Of a stretch of DNA of 33,592 nt, positions 7,223 through 15,343 are shown in pieces (position 1 is the stretch's first letter; each line of letters opens with the position of its first letter). Below the pieces are notes generated by a model. That model searched no databases, was not told where the DNA came from, and worked only from the letters and a program-made list of their open reading frames with translations. Source of the stretch: Crenothrix polyspora. GTDB lineage: Bacteria; Pseudomonadota; Gammaproteobacteria; Methylococcales; Methylomonadaceae. A program made the translations under genes and the position numbers. Location of the stretch: the NCBI GenBank assembly GCA_945877505.1, contig CAMDWT010000022.1, positions 1-33,592 on the forward strand. Reading direction: 5' to 3'.

Positions 7223-9373
7223 CTATTTAGAGTTATAGGCAGGAAGCTGGATGATAAAGCCAGCCCCCACCTTACGAGTAGTGTCAATCCATATTGCACC
7301 ACCATGTTCTTCAATTATTTTTTTTACAATAGCTAAACCTAAGCCAGTACCTTTCGCTTTTGTGGTTACATACGGTTCAAAAATTTTTTCAATTTGTTCG
7401 TCTTTAATACCAGGCCCGTCATCATAAAGCGCTATCTCTATAAAATCGGTGTTATTTTTTATAACCCTACGGAGACTTAACTCTATCACGCCCAACGCGC
7501 CGATGGCTTCTAACGCATTCTTTATCAAATTATGGAGCACTTGCCTAATACTAACGGGATCTCCATTAATCACCAATAAGCCACTTCCATAATCTGCATT
7601 AAACTTTACGCCAGATTTTACCGCATATAAAGCCAATACCTCTTTAATCAGACGCGGCAAATCAATATCTACCGTCTGTTTTTTTGAGGGCTTGGCATAT
7701 TCAGAAAAATCATCCACCATTTCTTTCATGGCCTCAACCTGTTGCACAATGGTTTGCGTTGAGCGCTGAAGAATTGTTGCATCAGAAGACCCTAGCTTAT
7801 CTGCCAACTTGTGCTGCAGCCTTTCTGCTGATAATTGAATAGGGGTTAACGGATTTTTTATCTCATGAGCTAACCGTCTTGCCACCTCTCCCCACGCGGC
7901 ATTTTTCTGAGCCTGAATTAAATCGGTTACGTCATCAAAAACAACCACAGCTCCCACACGGAAGCCTTCTTGAGAAAATAACGGCGTACCTCTACAAAGC
8001 AATTCCTGACGACCATTTGGGCCTAAAAAAGCAATCCTCTGCTGCCAAATATCATCAGCTTGCTCCACTAATCGTTGAATTGATTTTAAGGGCTCAGCCA
8101 GCTCAGAATAACGCTGAACCAGCTCTAATAACGTTCGCCCAATAAACTGATTAACATGGACATGAAAAATCCTATACGCAGCCTGATTAGCTGTGCGAAT
8201 TTTATACTGCGCATCAAAACTAATTACCCCCGCGGTTAAGTTCGCCAAAATGGTTTCCAAATAGGCGCGCTGATTTTCCACCTCAAAACCTGCTTTTCTT
8301 GTCTCATCACGTGCTTGGGCAATACGTTGGGTCATATCGTTAAATGACTCAACCAGAAAACCCAAATCATCTTGTGCAATAACCGGTAGTTGTTGATCAT
8401 AATACCCAGAAGCTACTGCCTGCGTACCTTTAACCAAATCTTTTACTGGCGCAATAATATTACGCACACTAATAAATGCAACCCATATCGCCGCCAATAA
8501 ACTCATCAATAAGACTAAAGACAGCGCCAAGGAGAAACTCATTTTCAATGAATCTCTTAAAAAATTCATTTCCTGATACCGCACAAAAGCAAACTCTACC
8601 GAGTCTGCCAAATCTGCAATTCTAACGGGCACAGGATATAAAGCCTGTAAAAATTGAGAATCCTGTGCTTTAACAGTGACAATAACACGCACCATTAACT
8701 CTTCTTGATGCACCGGCGCTACAGCAACAAACAAACCATTTTGTCGCACCTGCAACCAAATATGCTCATCCGGCAAACTAGGCAAAATATCACCTGGATT
8801 AATGCTACTTGAAGCAATAATATGGCCTTGGCGTGAAAAAACAGTCATTTCCGATGCCCCCGAAAACTCACGCAAACTTTCTATTTCAGAAGCCACTTGA
8901 TTTTCAGATAAGTCTTCTAATTTTCCTGTTAATTGCTGAGTTTGCTTTAAATGCCAGTGCATACGCTGATCTAATGACGCTTGACTCAATTCCAAAGCAT
9001 CTTCCATCGCACGATCTATTTCAACATTAAACCAGCTATCGATACCCTGATGTAAAAACTGCATGGAGAAATAAAACACTATAACAGCTGGCGCTAAAGC
9101 CAAAACCACAAACAATGAAACCATTCGCGTCGTTAACCTCGAACCTGCTTCACGTCTTTTTGTATGCTGAATTAAGGAGTAAATATTAGCCCCAACCAGT
9201 ATCAACAAAACCGCAGATCCCAAGGCATTAAATAGCAACAACCATGAATACATTGCACTTAACTCTGAAGACTCCTGCATTGCTGAGCTCATCAATTGCA
9301 ATGACAGCAAAATCAATCCAAACAGAATCAACACATAGAGATTAACTGGTGGGGCTATTTTATCAGGGGCCAT
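7223..9373 (-). CDS. ntrY: NtrY-like membrane sensor histidine kinase
   Basis: 716 residues from the ATG at 9373, which has GGA four bases before it. A TTG nine bases further upstream is a weaker alternative. Membrane helices at about 10-30, 42-68, 84-107 and 280-303 enclose an extracytoplasmic sensor region (about 108-280). HAMP lies at about 300-355, then PAS at 370-485. HisKA follows with H503 in RRLAHEIKNPLTP, then the HATPase domain with NLIKNALEAIG (N box), DDGPGIKDEQIEKIFEPYVTTK and GTGLGLAIVKKI. This is the layout of NtrY, which phosphorylates NtrX. NtrYX pairs have been tied to nitrogen metabolism, redox and envelope control; the signal is unknown. The start overlaps the DUF4390 gene by 19 bases. 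Confidence 0.92.
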   Translation of the reverse strand: MAPDKIAPPVNLYVLILFGLILLSLQLMSSAMQESSELSAMYSWLLLFNALGSAVLLILVGANIYSLIQHTKRREAGSRLTTRMVSLFVVLALAPAVIVFYFSMQFLHQGIDSWFNVEIDRAMEDALELSQASLDQRMHWHLKQTQQLTGKLEDLSENQVASEIESLREFSGASEMTVFSRQGHIIASSSINPGDILPSLPDEHIWLQVRQNGLFVAVAPVHQEELMVRVIVTVKAQDSQFLQALYPVPVRIADLADSVEFAFVRYQEMNFLRDSLKMSFSLALSLVLLMSLLAAIWVAFISVRNIIAPVKDLVKGTQAVASGYYDQQLPVIAQDDLGFLVESFNDMTQRIAQARDETRKAGFEVENQRAYLETILANLTAGVISFDAQYKIRTANQAAYRIFHVHVNQFIGRTLLELVQRYSELAEPLKSIQRLVEQADDIWQQRIAFLGPNGRQELLCRGTPLFSQEGFRVGAVVVFDDVTDLIQAQKNAAWGEVARRLAHEIKNPLTPIQLSAERLQHKLADKLGSSDATILQRSTQTIVQQVEAMKEMVDDFSEYAKPSKKQTVDIDLPRLIKEVLALYAVKSGVKFNADYGSGLLVINGDPVSIRQVLHNLIKNALEAIGALGVIELSLRRVIKNNTDFIEIALYDDGPGIKDEQIEKIFEPYVTTKAKGTGLGLAIVKKIIEEHGGAIWIDTTRKVGAGFIIQLPAYNSK

Positions 9374-9951
9374 AATGTCCAATCACTCGATAAATACCAT
9401 TGCGGATCAATGTAAGCAATCGGACGCAGCGGCAAAGGCAACACATCTCGATCAAAATTTACTTTTACTGCAAGCAAATAATCCTTATCTGAAGCAATTC
9501 GACTCTGCTCTATTAAGGGGAAATCAGTCACTACAGACATCAACTCCAATGCCGCAGAAAAGGTAGAAAAATTATACCCCTCGCCATTTCCTTCGTTTAT
9601 AACCCGATACATATTCAATAAAGCATGATATTGAATACGATAACGTATGAAAGTCTCAACGACTGTCTTATTCCAAATAAACGTTCGACGCTGTTGTAAC
9701 TTAACTTGCAGATCCCAAAATAACGGCACACCATTTTGCAGCGCGTCTTTTGCTTTCTCGCTAAAGTGATAGATTAAATTAGTCGACAGCAGATACTTAT
9801 CTCCCTGCAACGTCATCTCTGCTTGTTTAACTTCTGCTGAAAACCCTTCGGCATAAGACAAAGAAAAAGACAACAAGAACAAAAAAATAGCACTAAAAAA
9901 AATAGCGCCAAAGCGCTTACTTCTTCCTAATGCGAGCATAATAAAAACCAT
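9355..9951 (-). CDS. DUF4390 family exported protein
   Basis: 198 residues. A hydrophobic stretch at about 13-34 ending in SYAEG is a signal peptide or N-terminal anchor. The rest is a mixed alpha/beta domain with KYLLSTNLIYHFSEKAKDALQNGVPLFWDLQV and RRTFIWNKTVVETFIRYRIQYHALLNMYRV, the DUF4390 pattern. The family commonly sits between rsmB and ntrY in proteobacteria, as here, and has no assigned activity. A periplasmic accessory of the NtrY sensor is a reasonable guess only. It overlaps rsmB by 35 bases and ntrY by 19, so translation is probably coupled. A second ATG at 9939 is an equally possible start. Confidence 0.82.
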   Translation of the reverse strand: MVFIMLALGRSKRFGAIFFSAIFLFLLSFSLSYAEGFSAEVKQAEMTLQGDKYLLSTNLIYHFSEKAKDALQNGVPLFWDLQVKLQQRRTFIWNKTVVETFIRYRIQYHALLNMYRVINEGNGEGYNFSTFSAALELMSVVTDFPLIEQSRIASDKDYLLAVKVNFDRDVLPLPLRPIAYIDPQWYLSSDWTLWPLIK

Positions 9952-11203
9952 CCATTGACGATTCGCCCGTTATAATCTGACGCCCATAACTGCCACTGAC
10001 ACCCCAATCGGCCTCAATAGGCACCTCGACTGCATCAGGATGCTCCATTAAAAAAGCCTTTATTTGCAATTCATTTTCCTGTTTTAAGATAGAGCACGTT
10101 GCATAAAGCATTACGCCTCCAGGCGCTAACAAAGGCCAAATAGCCTGCATAATACTTTGCTGTAATTCTTGTAACGGCTTTATATCGCCTGCTCGCCTTA
10201 ATAACTTAATATCAGGATGACGACGAATAACACCTAATGCAGAACAGGGCGCGTCTAATAAAATACGCTCAAATAACTGACCATCCCACCAATCTTTTGG
10301 GCTAGCTGCATTACCAACAATCATCTTAGCTGATAATTTTAAGCGCTGAAGATTGTCATCTACTCTCTGCATTCTTGACATATCTATATCTACAGCCACT
10401 AACTCCTTCAATTTTGGCTGATGCTCAAGAATATGCGCAGCCTTACCTCCAGGAGCCGCACAAACATCCAACACCCTATTGCCAATCTGCACATCTAACA
10501 ACACTGCCGCGAGCTGGGCTGCTGCATCCTGAACAGAAACCCATCCCTCCGTAAAGCCAGGCAACAAGTCAACCATAACGGGTTTATCCAATACAATGGC
10601 AGAAGGGCAGAAACTAACCGCTTTCGCCTCAATCTCTCTCTCTGCTAACGCCTGTAAATATTGGGCTTGACTTATTCGTGCCAAATTAATACGTAGCGTC
10701 ATTGGTGGAAGTTGGTTGTTCTCATGAAATATTTGCTGAGCTTGCTCTGGCCAATCCTGCTCAACTTGCTTAACCAACCAGTTTGGATGACTAGTGAAAG
10801 CAGATTTCACCTGATCAGCCTTCGCTTCAAGCCCCTCTTGATCCCGCAAATAACTCCTAAGCAACGCATTAATTAAAGCCTTTGCCCAAGGTTTTTTACC
10901 TGCTGCAAATACTGTTTCAGAAACTGCCGCATGTGGCTTAACACGCATATACTTAAGCTGATAAAGACCTATTAAAGCCAATGCCTTAATATCCTGATCT
11001 TTTAGTGGCTTAGCTAATAATTCATTAAGAATAAAATCCAATCGATAAAAATAGCGACAAACTCCGTAACAAATAGCTTGTATAAAAGCTCTATCTTTAA
11101 CTGACTCCACCGATTTTAAAGCAAGTTCCAAGGCAACCGTTAATGACTGCCCGTCCTGCAAAACTCGCGCTACTACCTTTGCGGCAACCAATCGCGTATT
11201 CAC
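9917..11203 (-). CDS. rsmB: 16S rRNA (cytosine967-C5)-methyltransferase RsmB
   Basis: 428 residues (E. coli 429). RsmB uses S-adenosylmethionine to methylate C967 of 16S rRNA. Residues 1-140 form the NusB-like RNA-binding domain. The Rossmann methyltransferase domain follows, with SAM motif VLDVCAAPGGK (244-254), VDID, and the two cysteines of this class: C320 in DAPCSALG and C370 in YATCSIL, the latter the expected nucleophile. It starts at GTG (11203), seven bases after the fmt stop, in the widespread def-fmt-rsmB order. Confidence 0.97.
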   Translation of the reverse strand: MNTRLVAAKVVARVLQDGQSLTVALELALKSVESVKDRAFIQAICYGVCRYFYRLDFILNELLAKPLKDQDIKALALIGLYQLKYMRVKPHAAVSETVFAAGKKPWAKALINALLRSYLRDQEGLEAKADQVKSAFTSHPNWLVKQVEQDWPEQAQQIFHENNQLPPMTLRINLARISQAQYLQALAEREIEAKAVSFCPSAIVLDKPVMVDLLPGFTEGWVSVQDAAAQLAAVLLDVQIGNRVLDVCAAPGGKAAHILEHQPKLKELVAVDIDMSRMQRVDDNLQRLKLSAKMIVGNAASPKDWWDGQLFERILLDAPCSALGVIRRHPDIKLLRRAGDIKPLQELQQSIMQAIWPLLAPGGVMLYATCSILKQENELQIKAFLMEHPDAVEVPIEADWGVSGSYGRQIITGESSMDGFYYARIRKK

Positions 11204-11210
11204 TAAGTCT

Positions 11211-12134
11211 TCAACCTAATAGTGCTCCGTTGACATCATGCGCATTCAAAAACGCTTGAGTGGACATACGCTTCCCACCAGGAAGTTGAACTTCATGTAA
11301 ACGCAACAGACCCTTTCCCGTCGCCACATCCATATTTTTATGGTTTACACTGACCATACCTGGTTTTAATTCAGAATCTATGTCTAGCGCTTCAGCTTGC
11401 CAAATTCGCAGAACACTGCCGTTATAAAGCGTTTGCGCGACTGGCCAAGCATTCAGCCCTCTGACTTTTAAAGCCAGTTTACTAGCGGATTGAGTCCATT
11501 CAATTATTGCTTCAGCTTTAGTTAACTTTTCAGCGTAAGTCACCAAACTTTCATCTTGAGGCTCTGCTGAAACACCCCCTACAGCGAGGTTCGTCAACAC
11601 CTTAATTAATCCAATAGCGCCTAGTTCAGCCAATTTATCATGTAGATCACTAGAGGTATCATTTACACCAATGTTATATTCTTCTTTATGTAACATATCA
11701 CCTGCATCTAGTTTATGAACTATCCGCATAATCGTAATACCTGTTTTAGCATCGCCCTGCATTAATGCTCTTTGAATAGGCGCCGCACCACGCCAACGAG
11801 GTAATAATGAACCATGAACATTAACACAACCCAACTTTGGCACGTCCAATGCCGACTGCGGCAAGATCATGCCGTAAGCAACCACCACGAGCAAATCAGC
11901 CTCAAAAGATTTTAATATCTGCAAATCCTCATCAGTTTTCAAAGTAAGTGGCTGAATAACGGGAATTGCATGCTTTAAAGCTAATTCTTTTATGGGACTA
12001 AACTGAGCATGACGGCCTCGTCCTGCTGGCCGATCCGGCTGTGTATAGACTGCACATACATCGTAGTGCGCATCGATTAACCTTTGTAGACTTGGCACTG
12101 CAAAGTCGGGCGTTCCGGCAAAAATAATCTTCAT
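11211..12134 (-). CDS. fmt: Methionyl-tRNA formyltransferase
   Basis: 307 residues. It transfers a formyl group from 10-formyltetrahydrofolate to the amino group of Met-tRNAfMet, which marks the initiator. The N-terminal Rossmann domain opens with MKIIFAGTPDFAVPSL. The catalytic set is visible as N105 and H107 in CVNVHGSLLPRWRGAAPIQ and D143 in KLDAGDM. The C-terminal OB-like tRNA-binding domain covers about 205-307. It begins two bases after the def stop, so the enzymes that add and remove the formyl group are made from one message. Confidence 0.98.
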   Translation of the reverse strand: MKIIFAGTPDFAVPSLQRLIDAHYDVCAVYTQPDRPAGRGRHAQFSPIKELALKHAIPVIQPLTLKTDEDLQILKSFEADLLVVVAYGMILPQSALDVPKLGCVNVHGSLLPRWRGAAPIQRALMQGDAKTGITIMRIVHKLDAGDMLHKEEYNIGVNDTSSDLHDKLAELGAIGLIKVLTNLAVGGVSAEPQDESLVTYAEKLTKAEAIIEWTQSASKLALKVRGLNAWPVAQTLYNGSVLRIWQAEALDIDSELKPGMVSVNHKNMDVATGKGLLRLHEVQLPGGKRMSTQAFLNAHDVNGALLG

Positions 12135-12136
12135 GA

Positions 12137-12643
12137 TCAGTTTTTTTCCATTTTATGATTTTTTTCTAACTTTTTCTTAATTCGCTGTCTTTTTAAGGGT
12201 GAAATATAGTCTACAAATAATTTTCCATCTAGATGATCTATCTCATGTTGCACACAAGTCGCCAATAAATCAGTTGCCTCAAACTCATAAGACTGACCAT
12301 CCCTATTAAGCGCTCTGACCTTAACACGCTCTGCCCTATTAACTTTTTCAAAAAAACCTGGCACAGAAAGGCATCCCTCTTCGCCTTCTTTAATGCCATC
12401 TTTTTCAATAATTTCAGGATTAATCAAGAATAAAGGCTCATCTTTTTCATCGCTTACATCTATGACAATAACGCGCTGATGCACATTGACTTGAGTGGCT
12501 GCCAAGCCTACTCCATGCGATTCATACATCGTATCAAGCATATCATCCACTAACTTTTTGATCTTATCATCGACCGTCTTTACCGCTACCGCTTTTTTGC
12601 GTAATCGGTCATCCGGAAACTCGAGAATAGTTAAAATACTCAA
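12137..12643 (-). CDS. def: Peptide deformylase
   Basis: 168 residues from a TTG at 12643. It removes the N-formyl group from nascent proteins with a bound ferrous or other divalent metal. The three family motifs are intact: GVGLAATQV (motif 1), EGCLS with metal ligand C91, and QHEIDHLDG with H133, E134 and H137. The open frame begins four codons earlier at a GTG, but the TTG is preferred because GGTGA lies five bases before it and the protein then begins [11 protein letters not shown], as family members do. It is the first gene of def-fmt-rsmB-DUF4390-ntrY-ntrX. Confidence 0.96.
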   Translation of the reverse strand: MSILTILEFPDDRLRKKAVAVKTVDDKIKKLVDDMLDTMYESHGVGLAATQVNVHQRVIVIDVSDEKDEPLFLINPEIIEKDGIKEGEEGCLSVPGFFEKVNRAERVKVRALNRDGQSYEFEATDLLATCVQHEIDHLDGKLFVDYISPLKRQRIKKKLEKNHKMEKN

Positions 12644-12676
12644 CAAACTCACCACTAAAAAAAATTCAATACTGGA

Positions 12677-12705
12677 ATTCTATATTAATTCATATAAACT
12701 TTGAA
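12677..12705 (-). promoter_or_regulatory. Predicted promoter of the def operon
   Basis: On the minus strand TTCAAA (12700-12705), a 17-base spacer and TAGAAT (12677-12682) give a usable sigma-70 promoter. The predicted start is near 12670, about 27 bases before the TTG of def. The divergent gene at 12739 needs its own promoter in the same 95-base gap; I could not identify one with confidence. Confidence 0.5.
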
Positions 12706-12738
12706 TGCTTATAGACTAAAAAGCCCCTACAGAACACT

Positions 12739-13674
12739 ATGACTTTTAAAAAACTATTAGGATTCATGATCACTTTCACCCTTAGTATAAATACTTGGGC
12801 TGAGGAAATACAACTAAACCCTGCTTATCAGGAACAATACAGTAACACCCTAAAATCCCAAGCAGGTAGCCCTTGCGTGCTCACCGAAGAAGATTTAAAA
12901 AAAGGGCGTTCTGAATTTTCAGTATCTCCTAGCGGTAAATTATTACCTTGCATTAGAGAGATCTCTATCAAGCAAGCTATTAAACAAATACCTACTGAAT
13001 CTATAGCCCAATTTTTAACGTCGCCAAAAGTTGTCACCGAAAGCGAAAGCAATCAAGCCCCTTATGTTGTAAATATTGCAGGCGAACGTCTTATTGCAGG
13101 CACCGGGGATAAAGTATATGTTCGTTCAATTCCCCAACAAGATATCCAGTTATACACTATATACCGAACTGGCAAAGCCTATATCAGCCCTGAAACTGGA
13201 AAAAACTTAGGCTATAACGCTGAACATATCGCCGACACCCAATTATTACAATCAGGGGACCCAGCAACACTATCCATCATCAAATCTAGCAGCGAAGTTC
13301 GTATAGGTGACCGTATCATGCCTACAGCTAAAGGTGATATTACCTTAAATTATTTTCCTAGACCACCCAATACAATGGTCACAGGCAGTATCATTAGTGT
13401 GTTAGGTGGGATCTCTCAAATAGGCCTTTTTAATGTAGTGGTTTTAGATAAAGGCACACAAGACGGACTTTTGGCCGGCCACGAACTTGCAATCTATCAA
13501 AATGGCAAAACGGTTACTGACAGTTACAGCCCCATTAAAAATGACACCGTTAAACTTCCAGATGAAGTTGCGGGAACGCTGATGGTTTTTCGCCCCTTTG
13601 AGCGCGTCAGCTATGCATTGGTAATGAAGGCTAATAAAGCAATTCACCTTTTAGATAAAGTCAAAACCCCCTGA
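12739..13674 (+). CDS. dprA-operon exported protein, LysM domain absent
   Basis: 311 residues with a signal peptide (hydrophobic 6-18, cleavage likely after A21). Residues from about 84 (IPTESIAQFLTSPKVV) to the end match the C-terminal part of the LysM protein encoded upstream of dprA in Pseudomonas and relatives: ERLIAGTGDKVYVR, YTIYRTGKAYISPETGKNLG, GDPATLSIIKSS, RIGDRIMP, LDKGTQDGLLAGHELAIYQ and AGTLMVFRPFERVSYALVM. Those proteins carry an N-terminal LysM module (YTVVKGDTLWDIA type) that binds peptidoglycan. Here it is absent, and the mature N-terminus is a short segment with two cysteines, C46 and C71, that could form a disulfide. Its role is unknown; envelope location is likely. Its TGA overlaps the apparent CTG start of dprA. 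Confidence 0.75.
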   Translation: MTFKKLLGFMITFTLSINTWAEEIQLNPAYQEQYSNTLKSQAGSPCVLTEEDLKKGRSEFSVSPSGKLLPCIREISIKQAIKQIPTESIAQFLTSPKVVTESESNQAPYVVNIAGERLIAGTGDKVYVRSIPQQDIQLYTIYRTGKAYISPETGKNLGYNAEHIADTQLLQSGDPATLSIIKSSSEVRIGDRIMPTAKGDITLNYFPRPPNTMVTGSIISVLGGISQIGLFNVVVLDKGTQDGLLAGHELAIYQNGKTVTDSYSPIKNDTVKLPDEVAGTLMVFRPFERVSYALVMKANKAIHLLDKVKTP

Positions 13675-14777
13675 ATATTATCGCTCCACTTAACGATAAC
13701 CCAATAAAAGACTGGCTTGCTTTATTACGCACACCGGGTATTGGCTGTCGAACGTTTCTTAGCCTTTTAGAAACCCATACACCCTCACAACTATTAGCCG
13801 AATCAACGTCTGTGCTATCGGCTTTAGGTTTAAAAAGCACCATTATCAGTCACCTAAAAAATCCCGACTGGGCCTTAATTGATGAAGATTTATCTTGGCT
13901 AACACAAAAGAACAACTACGCTATTACCCTTAACGATATCAATTATCCGAGTCAATTAAAGGAAATTGCTGACCCACCACCCATTTTATTTGTTCGCGGC
14001 AACCCTGAGTTACTGCTTCTACCTCAAATTTCAATCGTCGGCAGTAGAAATCCTTCGTCGATGGGTGAAGAAACCGCCTTCAATTTTGCCAAAACACTCA
14101 GTCAGCATGGCTTTGTGATAACAAGTGGCCTTGCTCTAGGTATTGATGCTGCAAGCCATCGAGGTGCATTAAACGCTAAAGGCTACACCCTAGCAGTCGC
14201 AGGAACTGGATTAGATAGAGTCTACCCTGCCCGACATAAAGATTTAGCCTTAGAAATAGTTGAGAGTGGTGCGTTAATTTCAGAATTCCCACCGGGCACT
14301 ACGGCTAAAGCAAATCATTTCCCACGAAGAAATCGAATTATTAGTGGTCTGTGTCAAGGCTTATTAGTTGTTGAAGCGGCCAAACAAAGTGGTTCATTGA
14401 TTACTGCTAGAATGGCTTTAGAGCAAAACAGAGAAGTTTTTGCCATACCTGGCTCTATTCATAATCCATTAGCAAGAGGCTGTAATGCCCTTATTCGTGA
14501 AGGCGCAAAGCTTGTCGAAACCACCCAGGATATTCTTGAAGAACTAAATCAATATTATCAACAAGATAGTAATTTTTCAGCACCCACTTTGGAATCAATA
14601 CTTGACCTAGAGCAACAAACATTATTGAATCATGTCATGTTTAGCCCAACTTCTATCGATAATCTGGTTGAAAATACCGGTCAATCTGTTGAAGTTATCT
14701 CCTCAATGCTACTGATTCTAGAACTACAAGGTTACCTAGAAGCAACTGCTGGCAGTTGCTATATGAGAGTAAAATAA
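13671..14777 (+). CDS. dprA: DNA-processing protein DprA, apparent CTG start
   Basis: 368 residues if started at CTG (13671). DprA binds incoming single-stranded DNA and loads RecA during natural transformation. The Rossmann core has IVGSRNPS (about 122-129), TSGLALGIDAASHRGAL, AGTGLDRVYPARH, ISEFPPGTTAKANHFPRRNRIISGL and GSLITARMALEQNREVFAIPGS. A winged-helix C-terminal domain follows. The N-terminal SAM-like domain (WLALLRTPGIGCRTFLSLLE) is encoded upstream of the first GTG in frame (13812), so a start there would delete a conserved domain. Between the in-frame TAA at 13656 and DWLALL there is no ATG, GTG or TTG, only CTG, ATT, ATC and ATA. CTG forms a CTGA overlap with the stop of the preceding gene, the same geometry as the common ATGA coupling. 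Confidence 0.88.
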   Translation: MNIIAPLNDNPIKDWLALLRTPGIGCRTFLSLLETHTPSQLLAESTSVLSALGLKSTIISHLKNPDWALIDEDLSWLTQKNNYAITLNDINYPSQLKEIADPPPILFVRGNPELLLLPQISIVGSRNPSSMGEETAFNFAKTLSQHGFVITSGLALGIDAASHRGALNAKGYTLAVAGTGLDRVYPARHKDLALEIVESGALISEFPPGTTAKANHFPRRNRIISGLCQGLLVVEAAKQSGSLITARMALEQNREVFAIPGSIHNPLARGCNALIREGAKLVETTQDILEELNQYYQQDSNFSAPTLESILDLEQQTLLNHVMFSPTSIDNLVENTGQSVEVISSMLLILELQGYLEATAGSCYMRVK

Positions 14778-14791
14778 TCATAAAACACACT

Positions 14792-15259
14792 ATGAAAGAA
14801 AATATTTTTGATGTCCTGATGTATTTATTTGAAAACTATATGGAAGATGAAATTGAACTACTTCCTGATAGCGATGCCATCAGAACAGAATTATTAGAAG
14901 CAGGCTTCGAGTCTTGTGAAGTCAATAAAGCCTTTGATTGGTTAGATTCACTTAGTCTACAACGGCCTATAAAACCAACGGTCACCTCTACCTATCGTAT
15001 TTTCTGTTCGCAGGAAATAGCAAAACTTGATATTGAATGCCGTAACCTTATTATGTTTCTTGAACAAAATGGCATTTTAAATTCTAGTAACAGAGAAATT
15101 GTCATTGATCGGGTGATGGCATTGGAAAATGAAGAAATTTCAATGGAAAAACTCAAATGGATCGTATTAATGGTATTGTTAAGCCAACCTGATGAGGAAA
15201 TTGCTTTTTCCAGAATGGAAGATATCGTTTATGATCTGGTGCCTACTTTTTTGCATTAG
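14792..15259 (+). CDS. smg: Smg family protein (DUF494)
   Basis: 155 residues from the ATG at 14792, close to the usual 157. The sequence begins MKENIFDVLMYLFENYMED and continues with LLEAGFESCEVNKAFDWLDSL and CRNLIMFLEQNGIL, the conserved marks of the Smg/DUF494 family. The function is not established, but the gene sits between dprA and topA in many gamma- and betaproteobacteria, as here. The open frame extends upstream into dprA, but that extension has no family similarity. It starts 14 bases after the dprA stop. Confidence 0.93.
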   Translation: MKENIFDVLMYLFENYMEDEIELLPDSDAIRTELLEAGFESCEVNKAFDWLDSLSLQRPIKPTVTSTYRIFCSQEIAKLDIECRNLIMFLEQNGILNSSNREIVIDRVMALENEEISMEKLKWIVLMVLLSQPDEEIAFSRMEDIVYDLVPTFLH

Positions 15260-15343
15260 ACCGTTTCAATGTACAAAATACGTTGATATTTAACCTTTAT
15301 CCTTAAGCCCATCAACCTTAACTATCTGAAGTTATAGAATTAA

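Noticed and set aside
7210-7314. N-terminal extension of ntrX running into the ntrY coding end
   Set aside because: The extra 35 residues have no receiver-domain similarity. The ATG at 7209 gives the normal length and a normal 13-base gap to ntrY.
7879-8145. Plus-strand open frame opposite ntrY
   Set aside because: It mirrors the codon pattern of the kinase gene and has no recognisable domain.
14756-14791. Longer smg start inside dprA
   Set aside because: The extension is encoded by the dprA 3' end in another frame, and family members begin at the MKENIFD-like sequence.
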